Below, one piece after another: positions 7,065-8,944 of a DNA stretch of 8,944 bases. Both the position numbers and the translations under genes were made by a program. The number at the start of each line of letters is the position of its first letter. Position 1 is the stretch's first letter. Source of the stretch: Chlamydiota bacterium (GTDB taxonomy: Bacteria; Chlamydiota; Chlamydiia; Chlamydiales; Waddliaceae); assembly GCA_011065005.1 (NCBI GenBank), contig JAAKFP010000073.1:1-8944 (forward strand), written 5' to 3'. The notes under the pieces are model-generated. The model did not search any database. It worked only from the letters and a program-made list of their open reading frames with translations, and was not told the origin of the DNA.

Positions 7065-8840
7065 TTAACCTGCATGCTTGACGACGATAGTTGTATCATG
7101 TTTCTCGAGATATCCAGGCTTTATGGGCAACTTGGTCTTGGGGCGGATCACCATTTTCTGACCGGCCTGAGAGGCTTTGGTGGTTTGAACAAGCTGCTCT
7201 CCTCTTGGATCTTTTTCATTTAGGGGTTTTACAGCGGAACCAACAGTATTAATACCAATACTAGCACCCATCGTTGCTCTGATGATATCTTGAACGTTTC
7301 CTGACTCTAGGGTCATCGTCTCACGGTGATCGACAATATCCTCCATTCTTTCCTCTTCCCGATAACTCGGCATTCTATGATTCAGGAAAGCTTCCGTAAG
7401 CAGTAGTTTCAATTCGATATCAACCAAGCCGGTCCGATCTTTTCCACTACGGCAGCCAAAATGCACCCCTAGATCTTTGACTAAGGCTCCTAAAGCAATA
7501 ATTCTCGTTGCCAATGCTGAACGGTTATTATCCATGTTTGTTGGGTCCTTCCACAGTCCACTTAAATACAGTTCTCTCGTATCCAAATACAAATCCCTTA
7601 GATTCTCCTTCATGTCTAAGCATGGCAACATCGCTTTCATCGCGACACTAAGAGAAGGATTCTTCCGCATCTTTGCTATTCGATTTGCCACATCATCAGC
7701 AACGGCTTGCCATTCTTCAAATTCCTGACCAGTACCCTTTAAGCTTTCCTTCCCAATCGTTTTTTCCATGATCTCTTCTCTCAATGCAATCTTGTTCTTG
7801 CATGCATAGAAAAAGCTCCTTAACCATTGTTTTTCCTCAGAAGTGATTTGCTCTTCAGAACTTATTCCAGTTTTTCGAATTCCCCCAATCAACTCATCCA
7901 GCTCCTTGAACTGCGACCAAACGTCCTCTTCTAGTTTACTCCAACTTTCTGCATTGGCCTCCTCTAACTCCGGACAGGAGGTTAAAAGTTCAGGCATCTT
8001 TTCTTGCAAAATATTGTTTGGTATATTGAAATAACGAAGGTCATATTTGACGTGTATTGTCATCCAGATCCCTTCAGAATCTTCAACAATATAGGGAACG
8101 GTTTGACCATTTAGCTCTTTATGCGCAGCAAGGTTTTCCAATGCTAAGGATCGCTCATCATCTGCTGGTGACCCCGACAACCCTTCATGGATTTTTTTTG
8201 CCAAATTCGCAAATTTCGGACTCTGCCGAGTAAGATAGCGTAGTCGATCTGTCGTAAGCAAATTGACCGTTTGTGATTTTAAGATGATTGGCTTGTTTAG
8301 ATCCCCGGCATCTTCAAGCTCCTCCCAAGTCATTTTATCAAGTTTTTGCTTCACCTTAGCATCTAGAACCTGCTGATTGAGTTTTAAATTCGCCTCCGCC
8401 CTCTCATCCTTATCCTTCTGGTCAAACTCAACCGTAATCGCTGAACGGGTAACACCACCCATAAGTTCTTGCGGTTCTTCTTCCTGCCCTGCCACTTTGA
8501 TCGCTAACCCCGTTTCAAAGAAATTCGCTGCATAGGCTGTTTTACGAGTACGATTTCTTGGAATCATAGAAGAAGATCCCGGCCCTGCCGCATGGAAAGA
8601 ACTCACTGCAAGGGCACTCTCTCCCGTTTGGGTGCTTGTAAAAGCCATAGGTCTTTTTATAACCTTCTCTGGGTCCCACATCTCATCTTCATGAATAACT
8701 TCAAACCTTTTGACACCCTCTATATCACTTGCCTCGTCCGAGATTTTCTTCGCAAAATCTTCGAGCTCCTTCACCGCCTCTGGTGAAAGTAATCCATGCT
8801 GTATTACACTTTCCTCTAGTATCAGAACTCCTGACCTCAT
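7065..8840 (-). CDS. SopB/IpgD-like inositol phosphate phosphatase, candidate secreted effector
   Basis: The 591-residue protein carries GCRSGKDRTG, a CX5R phosphatase loop with nucleophile Cys463 and Arg469 (numbered from ATG 8840). This closely matches the CKSGKDRTG of SopB and IpgD, type III effectors that dephosphorylate phosphoinositides and inositol phosphates inside host cells. Downstream, LESGN (residues 512-516) with a GxxxGINTVG-like segment corresponds to the SGN...TGVPG region after the active site in SopB. The protein is a little longer than SopB (561) and IpgD (538). It has no signal peptide or membrane segment and a Ser/Thr-rich N-terminal third, as effectors often have. The C-terminus is basic (RPKTKLPIKPGYLEK). 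The frame can extend to TTG 8855, but ATG 8840 is preferred; neither has a good ribosome binding site. It converges on the 564-residue gene. A eukaryote-like phosphatase acting on other substrates is the alternative. Secretion is inferred. Confidence 0.82.
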   Translation of the reverse strand: MRSGVLILEESVIQHGLLSPEAVKELEDFAKKISDEASDIEGVKRFEVIHEDEMWDPEKVIKRPMAFTSTQTGESALAVSSFHAAGPGSSSMIPRNRTRKTAYAANFFETGLAIKVAGQEEEPQELMGGVTRSAITVEFDQKDKDERAEANLKLNQQVLDAKVKQKLDKMTWEELEDAGDLNKPIILKSQTVNLLTTDRLRYLTRQSPKFANLAKKIHEGLSGSPADDERSLALENLAAHKELNGQTVPYIVEDSEGIWMTIHVKYDLRYFNIPNNILQEKMPELLTSCPELEEANAESWSKLEEDVWSQFKELDELIGGIRKTGISSEEQITSEEKQWLRSFFYACKNKIALREEIMEKTIGKESLKGTGQEFEEWQAVADDVANRIAKMRKNPSLSVAMKAMLPCLDMKENLRDLYLDTRELYLSGLWKDPTNMDNNRSALATRIIALGALVKDLGVHFGCRSGKDRTGLVDIELKLLLTEAFLNHRMPSYREEERMEDIVDHRETMTLESGNVQDIIRATMGASIGINTVGSAVKPLNEKDPRGEQLVQTTKASQAGQKMVIRPKTKLPIKPGYLEKHDTTIVVKHAG

Positions 8841-8944
8841 AAGAGGGAAATTCAATAGTAAAGATTTTGGGTGATCCCAAAAAAGCCGATCTTTTCCCAG
8901 ATGGTCTCAAGAACACACTCACAAGAGAAGATACTAAAGATTTT

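Noticed and set aside
8725..8922. 65-codon minus-strand frame overlapping the phosphatase 5' end, as a possible frameshifted N-terminus
   Set aside because: It starts at GTG, has a composition unlike the phosphatase, and the phosphatase frame already has a sensible helical N-terminus from ATG 8840.

Overview
The window holds six protein genes, one of them cut by the left edge, and three long palindromic DNA elements that fill most of the non-coding space. The clearest protein families are a DprE1-like FAD oxidase, a UDP-glucuronate 4-epimerase, an RlmD/RlmCD-type 23S rRNA uracil methyltransferase and a SopB/IpgD-like inositol phosphate phosphatase. A lipoprotein and a 564-residue protein match no family I can name with certainty. 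A SopB-type phosphatase beside large proteins of unknown function suggests a host-associated Gram-negative bacterium with type III secretion. An environmental chlamydia (Waddlia/Parachlamydia-like) is my best guess. That is inference from gene style only; no rRNA or other marker is present.

Layout. 1-1295 (minus): DprE1-like oxidase missing its C-terminus. 1296-1434: divergent promoter region. 1435-2385 (plus): UDP-glucuronate epimerase. These two divergent genes look like part of an envelope or surface-sugar locus. 2386-2896: 511 bp without a gene, holding a TTTGCG-type dispersed repeat, a 331-bp mirror-symmetric inverted repeat with six small nested hairpins, and an ATCTGTG repeat next to the following stop codon. 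2897-4258 (minus): rRNA methyltransferase. 4259-4414: divergent promoter region. 4415-5050 (plus): lipoprotein. 5051-5213: a 163-bp MITE-like inverted repeat flanked by a 5-bp direct repeat, inserted exactly after the lipoprotein stop codon. 5252-6946 (plus): 564-residue protein with a possible degenerate kinase-like region. 6930-7048: a third long hairpin, overlapping the 3' end of that gene. 7065-8840 (minus): SopB/IpgD-like phosphatase.

How it may work together. Without the MITE-like insertion and its duplicated bases, the lipoprotein and the 564-residue gene would be 33 bp apart, so they were probably one transcription unit that the element now splits. The phosphatase converges on this pair. 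I suggest the 564-residue protein and the phosphatase are both candidate secreted effectors. The CX5R active site supports this directly for the phosphatase; for the other protein it rests only on context and weak motif resemblance.
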